Assembly (NCBI GenBank): GCA_947173915.1 | Contig: CAMWGZ010000009.1 | Coordinates: 1 to 15,763 of the forward strand | Direction: 5' to 3' | DNA length: 15,763 nt | From: an uncultured Alistipes sp. | Lineage (GTDB): Bacteria > Bacteroidota > Bacteroidia > Bacteroidales > Rikenellaceae | Shown: positions 14,608-15,763 of the stretch, in pieces | Layout of the letters: the number at the start of each line of letters is the position of its first letter | Position numbering within the stretch: the stretch's first letter is position 1 | The notes under the pieces: model-generated | The model's input: the letters and a program-made list of their open reading frames with translations, nothing else | Database searches by the model: none | What the model was told of the DNA's origin: nothing | Program-made: the position numbers and the translations under genes

Positions 14608-15763
14608 CGGGGATTCCTTTTCGGCGGCTCGACCGGCAGCATGTCGGCGGGTGGAAGCGTCTCGGTTTTTTAGTTACGAACCTTGGGGGGTTCGCCATCC
14701 TGCTCGGGGCCGTACAGTTCTATTGCGACGGGCGTTCGGCGATCGAGGCTCCCGATTCGCTGCTGGCCAACGACTTCCTCATTCTGAGCAAGGAGGTGCG
14801 CGAGGTCGGCGTGGGCAAGACCTTCTTCACGCGCGAGGAGCTGGACCGCCTCGCGCAGCAGCCGTTCGTCGTCGCCTCGGGCGAATTTACGCCGGCCCGC
14901 TACCGTGTGTCGGGCGGCATGTCGATGGGGGGCATGCGCATGAGCACCTACCTCTTTTTCGAAAGTGTGCCCGACCGCTTTCTCGACGTGGCGAGCGAGG
15001 CCTGGCATTTTGAGGAGCAGGAGGGGCGTGTGCCGATTATTTTGCCGCGCAATTATCTGAACCTCTATAATTTCGGATTCGCATCGGCGCAGGGGCTGCC
15101 GCAGCTGAGCGAGGAGCTCGTGCGGGATATTCCGCTCGATATCGAGATTGCAGGACGCGGTGCGTCGCGTCGTTTCCGGGGCCAGGTGGTCGGTTTCTCC
15201 AACCGGCTCAACACCATTCTGGTGCCGGAGGCCTTCATCCGTTGGTCGAACCGGCATTATGCTGACCGCTCTGCCGGCGATCCGTCGCGCGTCATTCTGG
15301 AGGTTGCGGATGCCTCCGACGAGGCACTGCACGATTATCTGGCGGAGAACGGCTATCAGGTCGAGGGCGACGGTGCCCGCGCCGGACGTGCGGGGTTGGT
15401 GCTGCGCCTGGTCGCCGGGGCGATCGCCGCAATCGGGCTGCTGATTACCGTGCTCGCGGTGCTGATTCTGATGCTCAGCATCTTCCTGATGTTGCAGAAG
15501 AACGAACAGAGGCTCGAAGACCTGCTTCTGCTCGGTTATACCCCCGCCCGGGTGGCGCGCCCCTATCAGCTGTCGGCTGCGGGGCTGAATCTTGCGGCGC
15601 TCGCCGGGGCGCTGCTTGCCGTCGGGTGGGTGCGGAGCGAATACCTTGCTTTGACCGCGTTGTTCGGCGATGCTGCTGCGACGACGGGCGGCCTGATGCC
15701 CGCTGCGGTTGCCTGCATCCTGCTCGTCGTGGTTGTATCGTCCGTCGGTTACCTTATGATCCG
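14604..15763 (+). CDS. MacB/FtsX-type ABC permease (runs off right edge)
   Basis: From the ATG at 14604-14606 the frame is open for 386 codons to the window edge. One N-terminal helix (about 20-40) is followed by a periplasmic domain of about 225 residues, which includes the FFESVPDRFLDV segment (118-129). Three more helices lie at about 266-297, 322-342 and 364-386. This is the four-helix MacB/LolC plan, so only a short C-terminus should be missing. The MacB class is mechanotransmission: the ATPase in the cytoplasm drives conformational change in the periplasm, for export of lipoproteins, peptides or drugs, or for cell-division signalling. Which of these applies here is not shown. Coupling by ATGA to the ATPase supports a two-gene operon; a further gene may follow beyond the edge. 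Confidence 0.85.
   Translation, partial: MTGIPFRRLDRQHVGGWKRLGFLVTNLGGFAILLGAVQFYCDGRSAIEAPDSLLANDFLILSKEVREVGVGKTFFTREELDRLAQQPFVVASGEFTPARYRVSGGMSMGGMRMSTYLFFESVPDRFLDVASEAWHFEEQEGRVPIILPRNYLNLYNFGFASAQGLPQLSEELVRDIPLDIEIAGRGASRRFRGQVVGFSNRLNTILVPEAFIRWSNRHYADRSAGDPSRVILEVADASDEALHDYLAENGYQVEGDGARAGRAGLVLRLVAGAIAAIGLLITVLAVLILMLSIFLMLQKNEQRLEDLLLLGYTPARVARPYQLSAAGLNLAALAGALLAVGWVRSEYLALTALFGDAAATTGGLMPAAVACILLVVVVSSVGYLMI

Overview
The window looks like a chromosomal housekeeping segment from a GC-rich member of the Bacteroidales, most likely Alistipes or a close Rikenellaceae relative. The placement is inferred from several things. Nearly every intergenic region has a Bacteroidetes-type promoter (-7 box TAnnTTTG, sometimes with a TTTG/TTG -33 element 18-20 bases upstream). 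Shine-Dalgarno sequences are weak or absent. Two families typical of Bacteroidetes are present (DUF4836 lipoprotein, DUF4834 membrane protein), and IspG carries the inserted domain seen in this phylum. I saw no tRNA, rRNA, CRISPR array, insertion sequence, integrase or phage gene.

Layout, left to right. (1) 1-2016, minus strand: a tripartite-efflux operon, with a membrane fusion protein followed 4 bases later by an HAE1-type RND permease that runs off the left edge. (2) 2247-4283, plus strand: a secreted glycoside hydrolase family 2-like protein whose two catalytic glutamates appear to be replaced. It diverges from the efflux operon and its 3' end overlaps the next gene tail to tail by 77 bases. 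(3) 4207-6305, minus strand: ispG (isoprenoid synthesis) coupled by an ATGA overlap to a WbqC-family gene. (4) 6510-7442, plus strand: a YeiH-type (UPF0324) membrane transporter with an inverted repeat upstream of its promoter, ending in a terminator shared with (5) 7509-8525, minus strand: glyceraldehyde-3-phosphate dehydrogenase. (6) 8685-10583, minus strand: DUF4834 protein, MlaE permease and MlaF ATPase, an outer-membrane lipid-asymmetry operon without its MCE subunit. (7) 10712-12061, plus strand: purB. (8) 12264-13814, plus strand: a DUF4836 lipoprotein. (9) 13963-15763, plus strand: an ABC ATPase lacking the H-loop histidine, coupled by ATGA to a MacB/FtsX-type permease that runs off the right edge.

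The transcription units are short and mostly independent, with clear divergent promoters at about 2120-2212, 6329-6479 and 10614-10682. Three operons use ATGA stop/start overlaps. A common thread is envelope biology (efflux, lipid transport, lipoproteins, a MacB-like ABC system) interspersed with central metabolism. I found no new multi-gene system. The most unusual items are the apparently dead GH2 protein, the H-loop-less ABC ATPase, the compact IspG insert and the operator-like repeat upstream of the YeiH-family gene.
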